In this document: piece by piece, positions 58,207-64,000 of the stretch | Layout of the letters: every line of letters begins with the position of its first letter | Numbering within the stretch: position 1 is the first letter of the stretch | From: DASYAE01 sp036501535 | Lineage (GTDB): Bacteria > Actinomycetota > Actinomycetes > Streptomycetales > Catenulisporaceae | Direction: 5' to 3' | DNA length: 64,000 nt | Assembly (NCBI GenBank): GCA_036501535.1 | Contig: DASYAE010000237.1 | Coordinates: 1 to 64,000 of the forward strand | Made by a program: the position numbers and the translations under genes | The notes under the pieces: model-generated | What the model was told of the DNA's origin: nothing | Databases searched by the model: none | Seen by the model: only the letters and a program-made list of their open reading frames with translations

Positions 58207-59004
58207 GTGTCCGTGGCCGGAAGGTTCGGAATCGTGCCCGCAGCGGGCGCCGGGACGCGTCTGTCCCCCTACCGCGGGCCGAAGGAGCTCATCCAGATCG
58301 GCTACCGGTCGGTCGACGGGCAGCCGCTGCCGAAAGCAGCGATCGAACACGTCCTGACCGCGATGCGCGAAGGCGGGGCCGACCGGGCCCTCGTGGTGCT
58401 CTCCCCGGCCAAGTGGGACGTGTTCCGCTATCTCGGGTCCGGCGGGCACCTCGGGATGGACCTCGGTTACCTGTGCCAGGAGACTGCGCTCGGCATGCCG
58501 CACGCGCTCGACCTGGCGACCCCGTTCCTCGCCGACCGGACGGTGTGCATGGGCATGCCGGACACGGTCGTCGCGCCCGGCGACTGCTTCGCCCGGCTGT
58601 TCGACTTCCACGACGCCACCGGGGCCGACCTCAGCCTGGGCGTGTTCCCGGCGGCGCAGCCGCAGACGCTCGCGCCCGTCGTGATCGAGCCCGGGTCGCA
58701 CCGCGTCCTGGCCATCGTGGACAAGCCGCAGGTCCCGCCGGCCGCCAACACGTGGGGGATCGCAGCCTGGTCACCGGTGTTCACCGACCTGCTGCACGGG
58801 TTCGTGACCGACGCGCTGCGGAAGCCGGGACGCGAACTCTTGCTGAGCGACGTGTTCGTCGCGGCGATGACCGCGGGGCTGCGCGTGCACGCGCTGGCCT
58901 TCGAATCCGGCGAGTACTGCGACATCGGGACCGCGGCGGGCGTGGTCCGCGCCCGCGCCCGGCTGGAAACCGCCGACGGCGTCCTGGCCGGGTGGCTGCC
59001 GTGA
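58207..59004 (+). CDS. Sugar-1-phosphate nucleotidyltransferase
   Basis: A 265-residue nucleotidyltransferase of the RmlA/GlmU/GalU type. The diagnostic IVPAAGAGTRLSPYRGPKEL (G-x-G-T-R...P-K) is at the N-terminus. QETALGMPHALDLA, MGMPDTVVAPGD (DTVV replacing the usual DN/DD) and a C-terminal IVDKP, TWGIAAWSP and CDIGTAAGV follow. It would make an NDP-sugar donor for the cluster glycosyltransferases. Start choice is loose: GTG at 58204, 58207 or 58213; no strong ribosome-binding site, so translation may be nearly leaderless from promoter copy B. Confidence 0.85.
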   Translation: MSVAGRFGIVPAAGAGTRLSPYRGPKELIQIGYRSVDGQPLPKAAIEHVLTAMREGGADRALVVLSPAKWDVFRYLGSGGHLGMDLGYLCQETALGMPHALDLATPFLADRTVCMGMPDTVVAPGDCFARLFDFHDATGADLSLGVFPAAQPQTLAPVVIEPGSHRVLAIVDKPQVPPAANTWGIAAWSPVFTDLLHGFVTDALRKPGRELLLSDVFVAAMTAGLRVHALAFESGEYCDIGTAAGVVRARARLETADGVLAGWLP

Positions 59005-60134
59005 CCAGGGTGCTGCAGGTCCCGTATCCCCCGGCCGGACACGCCGAGCCAATGGCCGCGCTCGGCGAGCGGTTGCGCGAAGACGGGCACGCGGTCACCG
59101 TCTTCGCCGAGTCCGACACCACCCGGTGGAGCCTCAACAAGCCGGTCTCGCCGGAGATGTACGCCTCTGCGGACGGCGCGGCGCTGGCGCGGCACCTGTT
59201 CCTCGGCGACATCGCGGACATGACCCGCGACATCGTCGACCTCGCCGACGCGTGCGGGGCCGAGCTGATCGTGGCGGACGTGATGATGCCGGGCGGCGGA
59301 CTCGCGGCGGAGCTGGCCGGGCTGCCCTGGGTGTCGCTGTCGTGCAGCCCGGTCCCGACGCCCGACTTCTATCGCGTCTTCATCCCCGACCACGTCGCGG
59401 CCGCCTTCACCGCGCGGTCGACGCGCGAGGCGTTGGGTTTGCCGCTCGACGACGACCGCAGCCTGCTCGGGCGTATATCCGACCGGCTGCACCTGATCCC
59501 CACCACGCCGCGTTTCGCCGACTTCCCCGAACTGCCGGCACAGGTCGCCCTGACGGGCCCGTTCGCACCGCTGCCTCCTCAGCCGCCACTGCCGCGCGCG
59601 GAACCCCCGTCCGGCCGGCCGACGGTCGCGGTCACCGTCAGCACGCACTCGGTGGCGACGCTCGGCCGTCGGATCTTCGTCCAGGACCGGTATCTGAACG
59701 CGGCCGTGGAAGCGTTGGAAGGCCTGGAGGTGACCGCCCTGGTCACCCACGCCGGCACCGGTCGGCAGCCGGACAATGTCAGCTTCCTGGGCCGCACTCC
59801 GCACGACGCGTTGTTCGACCGCTGCGCCGCCGTCGTCACCCACTGCGGCTGGGGGTCGGTCTCGCGGGCGCTGGTGCGGGGGCTGCCTCTCGTCCTGGTG
59901 CCGATAAGCGGCGATCAGCCCTACATCGCAGCACGCTGCGCCGACCTCGGCGTCGGGGTCGCACTGGAGCCCGAGACCGTGACCGCCGCCGAGCTGCGCG
60001 ACGCCGTCCGCGCGGTGCTCGAGGAGCCCCGGTTCCGCAAGGCGGCCGCGGAGTTGGCCGCCGAGCTGCGCGAGCTGGCGCCACTGGCCACGGCGAGCTC
60101 GATGATCGCCTCGATCCGTGCTCTCGAAGGGTGA
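59001..60134 (+). CDS. GT1-family glycosyltransferase (macrolide/UGT-type)
   Basis: A 377-residue GT-B glycosyltransferase. The N-terminal acceptor domain begins VLQVPYPPAGHAEPMAALGE; the C-terminal donor domain has FLGRTPHDALFDRCAAVVTH and HCGWGSVSRALVRGLP followed by VPISGDQPYIAAR, the usual NDP-sugar binding signature. Natural-product glycosyltransferases of this type decorate small molecules or peptides. The GTG at 59001 overlaps the nucleotidyltransferase stop (GTGA) and the gene runs into the second radical SAM gene with 5 bp spacing, so sugar activation, transfer and radical chemistry are in one transcript. Confidence 0.88.
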   Translation: MTRVLQVPYPPAGHAEPMAALGERLREDGHAVTVFAESDTTRWSLNKPVSPEMYASADGAALARHLFLGDIADMTRDIVDLADACGAELIVADVMMPGGGLAAELAGLPWVSLSCSPVPTPDFYRVFIPDHVAAAFTARSTREALGLPLDDDRSLLGRISDRLHLIPTTPRFADFPELPAQVALTGPFAPLPPQPPLPRAEPPSGRPTVAVTVSTHSVATLGRRIFVQDRYLNAAVEALEGLEVTALVTHAGTGRQPDNVSFLGRTPHDALFDRCAAVVTHCGWGSVSRALVRGLPLVLVPISGDQPYIAARCADLGVGVALEPETVTAAELRDAVRAVLEEPRFRKAAAELAAELRELAPLATASSMIASIRALEG

Positions 60135-60139
60135 GCGTC

Positions 60140-61885
60140 ATGCCTGCTGTCCGGACCCGCCCCACCCGGGTGCTGTTCCTCGTCGCACCCGGCGAGCAGC
60201 CCATGTTCACGCCGATGAACCTGCCGCCGTTCGGGACCGGCGTGGTCGCCGCCAGCCTGCGCGCCGCCGGGTTCGACGTCGACCTGCACGACCTGAACTC
60301 CGACTTCCGGCGGATGTGGCTGGCCGGCGAGTTCGCGAAGGCCGACCTGCGCCCGTTCTACGACGAGCGCGCGGTGCTGGAATACCTTCGCGGCGCCGAC
60401 GACGAGTTCCTCGACGACTTCGCCGGCCGGCTGCTGGCCGGCAAGGACATCGCCGCGGCCGACGTGGTCGGCATCTCGGCCGGCGGCGACTTCTCGTTCC
60501 TGGAGATGCAGTCCGCGCTCGTCGTCGGCGGACACGTCCGGCGCCACTACGGCAAGCCCATCGTCGTGGGCGGCAACAACCTCGACTACCTGATGCAGTT
60601 CAGGGACGCGTTTCACAGCTGGTGGGAGGCCGCCGTCACGCATTTCGCGGCGGCGGTCACCGGGCCCGGCGAGGACGTCTTCGTCGATCTGGCCGGCGCG
60701 CTCGGCGGCGGCCGCCCGCTGCTGCCCATGGCCCGCCCGGGTGTCGCGAGGCTGGCCGGCGGATCGGTGCTGCGGGCGCCCGATGCCGAGCACCGGATCC
60801 TGGCGCCGGACTTCGACGGGCTCCGGCTCGAGGACTACCACAACTTCGTGCGGCACCGGCCGCAGGCCAGTCCCCGCAAGCAGGACGCGGACGACATGTG
60901 GAACCGGATGCAGCTCTACAAGTTCCCGCCGTACCTGAGCTGGCTGGCGAACGAGACGAACGCGGCCAAGCTGGGCGACGGGGTGGCCGGCCGGCTGGTG
61001 ATGCCGTACGTGTTCAACTACAACTGCCCTTACTCGTGCGCGTTCTGCACCGAGAGCCTCGAGCGCACGAAGCTCGTGCACGCCACGGTGGACGACATCG
61101 TCGCCGACATGGCCGGGCTCGGCGAGAAGTACCAGACCCCGTACTTCTACCTGTTCAACAACTACTTCAACCTGGTCAACGGGTTCCTGGAGGAGTTCGC
61201 CAGCCGGACCGTGCTGCACGGGGTGGAGCTGAACTGGTCCGACTGCGCGCGTTTCAACAGCCTGACCTACGAGCGGCTGGCGCTGCTCGCCGCGTCGGGC
61301 TGCCGGAAGCTGACCTTCGGGCTGGAGACGGCGAGCACCTCGATGCTCAAGATCATCGACAAGCGGGTCAAGCTCGCCGAGGCGGAGCGGGTGCTGCGCT
61401 GGTGCAAGGAGCTGGGGATCTGGGCCGACATCGAGATCATCACGGGGCTGCCGCACGAGGACGCGGACACCTTCGCCGAGACCACCGACTTCCTGGAGCG
61501 CAACGCCGAATACATCAACTACTTCAACGTCAACCGCTACTTCGTGGCGCCCAAGTCGCTCATGGGCGCCCGGCCGGAGGCGTACGGCATGCGGCTGCGC
61601 AAGAACCCGGACGCCTACCAGCGGCTGCTCGACGCCAACTACCGGTGGCTGGCCGACGACCTGGGGTTCTCGTACAAGCCGCAGAACTTCCGGGTCTACG
61701 AGTTCGACGAGATCGGCGGCCGCACCGCCGAACAGCTCGCCGCCGACATCGTGCCGAAGATCGCCCGGCTCAACGCGATCCAGAGCACCGACTTCAGTGA
61801 CGCCTGGCGCGTGCTGAGTCTGCGACAGGACCGTCCGGGCCCCGCACCGGCCCGGCTGACCAACGAGACCATGGCGCTGGCCTAG
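60140..61885 (+). CDS. B12-binding domain radical SAM protein, paralogue 2
   Basis: A 581-residue enzyme colinear with the protein at 52730: cobalamin-binding-like N-domain (VLFLVAPGEQPMFTPMNLPP, ADVVGISAGGDFSFLEMQSA) and radical SAM barrel with Cys296-x3-Cys300-x2-Cys303. Long stretches are identical between the two (LVMPYVFNYNCPYSCAFCTE, SLMGARPEAYGMR), and both end in a TMAL-type tail. Tandem use suggests two consecutive or parallel radical methylations or rearrangements. The ATG at 60140 is preferred (GAAGGG 9 nt upstream); a GTG at 60131 overlaps the previous stop. The precursor-like gene follows 25 bp later. Confidence 0.86.
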   Translation: MPAVRTRPTRVLFLVAPGEQPMFTPMNLPPFGTGVVAASLRAAGFDVDLHDLNSDFRRMWLAGEFAKADLRPFYDERAVLEYLRGADDEFLDDFAGRLLAGKDIAAADVVGISAGGDFSFLEMQSALVVGGHVRRHYGKPIVVGGNNLDYLMQFRDAFHSWWEAAVTHFAAAVTGPGEDVFVDLAGALGGGRPLLPMARPGVARLAGGSVLRAPDAEHRILAPDFDGLRLEDYHNFVRHRPQASPRKQDADDMWNRMQLYKFPPYLSWLANETNAAKLGDGVAGRLVMPYVFNYNCPYSCAFCTESLERTKLVHATVDDIVADMAGLGEKYQTPYFYLFNNYFNLVNGFLEEFASRTVLHGVELNWSDCARFNSLTYERLALLAASGCRKLTFGLETASTSMLKIIDKRVKLAEAERVLRWCKELGIWADIEIITGLPHEDADTFAETTDFLERNAEYINYFNVNRYFVAPKSLMGARPEAYGMRLRKNPDAYQRLLDANYRWLADDLGFSYKPQNFRVYEFDEIGGRTAEQLAADIVPKIARLNAIQSTDFSDAWRVLSLRQDRPGPAPARLTNETMALA

Positions 61886-61910
61886 CGCCCGCCCGGGAGG
61901 AGTACCACCC

Positions 61911-62234
61911 GTGACCACCACCGAGAGCGCGCCCGAGGCCGGCGCGGAAGAACCCGCGACAAGCCAGGTCAAGGAGGTCCTGGAGCGGGCGATCGTCGAT
62001 CCCGAGTTCGCCCGGCAGCTGCTCGAGGATCCGGACACCGCGCTGGCCGGATACGTGCTCAGCGAGGTGCAGCTCCTGCTGCTGCGCAGCCTCGACGCGT
62101 CGGACCTGGAGAAGCTGACCCCGGACAACCTCGAGGAGTTCTTCGCCGTGGACTCCGCCGTGTACACCCCCGAGGACGCGCGGATGGTCCAGCAGGGCTA
62201 TGAGATGTACGACGAAGAAGACCTCGAAGAGTAG
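61911..62234 (+). CDS. Putative RiPP-type precursor peptide (NHLP/Os1348-like leader)
   Basis: A 107-residue, very acidic, Cys-free protein. Residues ~20-60 resemble leader-like helices seen in NHLP/Nif11-type small proteins (VLERAIVDPEFARQLLEDPD then ALAGYVLSEVQLLLLRSL), which recruit modifying enzymes. After a second helical part (EKLTPDNLEEFFAVD) the C-terminal ~25 residues contain Tyr85, Tyr97 and Tyr100 (VQQGYEMYDEEDLEE), a possible core. There is no double-Gly cleavage site and no Ser/Cys-rich core. The GTG at 61911 has GGGAGGAG upstream. It sits between a B12 radical SAM gene and another radical SAM gene, the normal position for a precursor. It could instead be a carrier or chaperone-like accessory. 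Confidence 0.6.
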   Translation: MTTTESAPEAGAEEPATSQVKEVLERAIVDPEFARQLLEDPDTALAGYVLSEVQLLLLRSLDASDLEKLTPDNLEEFFAVDSAVYTPEDARMVQQGYEMYDEEDLEE

Positions 62235-62246
62235 CGGGCCGACGCG

Positions 62247-63188
62247 ATGAAAGCGCTGAGCATCCACCTTACCGACGTGTGCAACAGCAAGTGTACGTTC
62301 TGCATCGTCGACTCGCCGTACATGAAGCAGGACACGATTATGCGCCGCCGGGTGTCCCGGTTCCTGCGGGAGCACGCGGGCCGGGACTACGAGGCGGTGA
62401 GCCTGCACGGCGGTGAGGCCACGGTCCGCCGGGACTTCCTGGAGATCCTGGACGAGATCCGCGAGCTCGGCTACCCGACGGTGTTCCTCATGACCAACGC
62501 CCGCAAGTTCGCCCGGATGGACTACGCCCGCACGGTCGTGGACAAGGGAGTCAGCCTGTTCATCGTCTCGATGCACGGCGCCGTCGCCGCGACGCAGGAC
62601 CGCATCAGTCTCGCGCCGGGCTCGTTCGACCAGGCGGTGCAGGGCATCCGGAACATCAAGGAACTGGGCGCCACGGTGCGCACCAACTCGGTGGTCTGCA
62701 AGGACAACTACACCGAGCTGCCGGACATCGTCGACCTCTGCCTCGACCTCGGCGCCGACCAGATCACCATCTCGGCCCTGCACACCTCGGGCACCGCCCT
62801 GCGCAACTTCGCGGAGGTCACCCCGCGCTACGACGAGATCCGGCCCTATGTGCTCGAGGCCTGCGAGCGGGCGCTGCGCCGCGGCACGCGGCTGCTCCTG
62901 GAGGGCTTCCCGCAGTGCACGGTGCCCGGATACGAGCAGCACCTGGTCGATTGGGAGCACAACAGGTACAAGGTCCTCTACCGCAACTTCGTGATGGACG
63001 ACTACGAGGGCCACATGGACGACTTCTCCCGGGTCAAGGACGCGCGGTGCGGCGGCTGCGTGTTCGACAAGGTCTGCGGCGGGGTCTACAAGGAGTACGC
63101 CGAGCTGATCGGCTGGGACGAGTTCCACCCGATCGTCCAAGCCCCGGTCGTCCAAGCCCCGGCCGGCCACTCCCCGGCGGCGGCCTGA
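62247..63188 (+). CDS. Radical SAM protein with extra C-terminal cysteines (RiPP-maturase-like)
   Basis: A 313-residue radical SAM enzyme. Cys12-x3-Cys16-x2-Cys19 (LTDVCNSKCTFCIVD) binds the SAM cluster; LHGGEATVRRDFLEIL is the usual GGE motif. Additional cysteines Cys224 (PQCTVPG), Cys268, Cys271 and Cys277 (RCGGCVFDKVCGG) look like a SPASM/twitch-type auxiliary cluster, as in peptide-modifying enzymes. There is no N-terminal RRE domain. The C-terminus has a short PVVQAPA repeat. ATG 62247 follows the precursor stop by 12 bp, so the two are cotranscribed. It most likely modifies the adjacent small protein. Confidence 0.85.
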   Translation: MKALSIHLTDVCNSKCTFCIVDSPYMKQDTIMRRRVSRFLREHAGRDYEAVSLHGGEATVRRDFLEILDEIRELGYPTVFLMTNARKFARMDYARTVVDKGVSLFIVSMHGAVAATQDRISLAPGSFDQAVQGIRNIKELGATVRTNSVVCKDNYTELPDIVDLCLDLGADQITISALHTSGTALRNFAEVTPRYDEIRPYVLEACERALRRGTRLLLEGFPQCTVPGYEQHLVDWEHNRYKVLYRNFVMDDYEGHMDDFSRVKDARCGGCVFDKVCGGVYKEYAELIGWDEFHPIVQAPVVQAPAGHSPAAA

Positions 63189-63192
63189 GCCC

Positions 63193-63906
63193 ATGACCGA
63201 GCCCGCGACCGAGCCCACGACAGCGCCCATGCTGCCCATCACCCGCGCCGACGAGGAGCTCTTCAGCACCGTGACCGTGGCCGTCCGGCTCGGGCGCGCC
63301 GACGCGATCGTCGAGCGCCTGGCCGCCCGCTACGAGGAGGAGTGGGACAACCCGCTGGCCGGGTTCCCCTACGCGCTCTCGATGATCGCCGCGTTCCAGT
63401 CCACCGATCCGGAGCTGCGGGAACGGCTCAACTACCCGGAAGTGGTCGAGACCCTCAACGACCTGCTCTACAACCAGCCCGACCACTGGCTCGGCCGGTA
63501 CCTGCGGATCCACGCCCGCACGCTGCTCCCGGTGAACCCCCGCGAATACCGCGCCTTCATCGCCGCCGAGCGGGAGAAGGCGACCGAGGACGCCGAGCAG
63601 CTGATCGAGCGGCAGAGCCGTACCGCCTGGCAACCGTATTTCGCCTGCTCGTACCTCGCGGCGGCCCGGCTGGCGTGGGAGACGACCAAGGACCCGGACA
63701 AGGTGGCCGAGCTGGTGAAGCAGGCCACGGCCCGGCCCGGCGCCCCGGTCCCCTTCCCCTCGCTGGGCAGCATCCTGTGCGAGGTCTTCCTCTGGTACCG
63801 CAACGAGGCCGGCCTGCCGGATCAGGACGCTGTCGCCGAGACGATGGGCGCCCTCTTCCCCGACCAGCCGGCGGTGCGGCTCGCCCGGGGGGTCCGGTCG
63901 CCGTGA
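63193..63906 (+). CDS. Helical protein of unknown function in the radical SAM cluster
   Basis: A 237-residue soluble protein, almost all helical, with TPR-like alternation (FSTVTVAVRLGRADAIVERL, FPYALSMIAAFQSTDPEL, HWLGRYLRIHARTL, YLAAARLAWETTKDPDKVAE). I do not recognise a named family. Its N-terminal 18 residues are Thr/Pro-rich. It overlaps the next gene by 4 nt (GTGA) and follows the radical SAM gene by 4 bp, so it is made with them. A scaffold or peptide-binding partner for the maturases is a reasonable guess but not shown. No signal peptide. Confidence 0.55.
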   Translation: MTEPATEPTTAPMLPITRADEELFSTVTVAVRLGRADAIVERLAARYEEEWDNPLAGFPYALSMIAAFQSTDPELRERLNYPEVVETLNDLLYNQPDHWLGRYLRIHARTLLPVNPREYRAFIAAEREKATEDAEQLIERQSRTAWQPYFACSYLAAARLAWETTKDPDKVAELVKQATARPGAPVPFPSLGSILCEVFLWYRNEAGLPDQDAVAETMGALFPDQPAVRLARGVRSP

Positions 63907-64000
63907 GCCCCGGGCCGCGCACCGTCCTGTTCATCGTGACCAGCTTCTGGGCGTACGGCGAGCTGGCGATCGCCGCCGAGTTCGCCGGGCGGATGGCCGG
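63903..64000 (+). CDS. Probable glycosyltransferase, truncated by window end
   Basis: Only the first 32 codons are present. After GTG 63903 the peptide reads TVLFIVTSFWAYGELAIAAE and continues to the window edge. A first strand followed by a 'GE-x-x-x-A-x-E-F' helix is typical of GT-B glycosyltransferases or related nucleotide-sugar enzymes. It overlaps the preceding gene by 4 nt. The cluster therefore extends beyond the window. Confidence 0.4.
   Translation, partial: MSPGPRTVLFIVTSFWAYGELAIAAEFAGRMA

Overview
This 64 kb window is very GC-rich, uses GTG and TTG starts freely and packs genes with 4-nt ATGA/GTGA/TTGA overlaps. It carries LAL-type LuxR regulators, modular type I polyketide synthases, secreted glycoside hydrolases with ricin or chitin-binding modules, DasR-type operators and radical-SAM clusters. 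This points to a filamentous actinomycete (Streptomyces/Catenulispora-like); genus is not decidable from sequence alone. Most of it looks like accessory genome. I saw no tRNA, rRNA or CRISPR array.

Region 1 (1-4546) is insertion-sequence wreckage: an intact IS5/ISL2-type element with TTA target duplication at the very left edge, remnants of other transposases, two truncated IstB genes fused head to head through a palindrome, a DUF3846-like gene, a putative IS21-type end and an HNH-endonuclease remnant with an internal amber codon.

Region 2 (4547-12344) holds a tightly coupled five-gene minus-strand operon: a coiled-coil protein, a degenerate BrxC/BrxD-like ATPase, an intact paralogous ATPase, a SNF2 helicase and a SWIM zinc-finger protein. 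It resembles ATPase plus helicase anti-phage modules and is followed by a divergent Phd/PIN toxin-antitoxin pair.

Region 3 (12844-27862) has a TetR regulator facing an SDR-LAL regulator operon, an alpha/beta hydrolase, an internally deleted LAL paralogue, a membrane protein, a large GH54 arabinofuranosidase with four ricin-type units, an unassigned protein, a small secreted protein and a MTHFR-like protein.

Region 4 (28162-48097) is a polyketide cluster: O-methyltransferase, three overlapping PKS genes, a FAD monooxygenase and a LLM flavin oxidoreductase fused to a hemerythrin domain. The PKS is odd: PKS1 has a dead N-terminal carrier domain and decayed DH and KR; PKS2 is KS-ACP-KS-ACP with both ATs cleanly missing; PKS3 is KS-AT-DH*-ACP-TE.

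Region 5 (48424-50952) is a graveyard: a ricin-lectin remnant, a methyltransferase cut at its SAM site, and a broken LuxR regulator joined to it head-on. A GH18 chitinase with two DasR-like sites follows (51043-52461).

Region 6 (52623 to the right edge) is the most interesting part: a probable RiPP-like cluster. It has two close B12-binding radical SAM paralogues, a small acidic Cys-free protein that looks like a precursor, a third radical SAM enzyme with extra C-terminal cysteines, a NodB-type deacetylase, a sugar nucleotidyltransferase, two complete glycosyltransferases plus a probable third cut by the window end, an ABC-2 exporter and an unassigned helical protein. Two of its operons share a 15-bp upstream box at identical spacing to a -10-like element. 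I infer a glycosylated, radical-SAM-modified peptide product; this is not proven.
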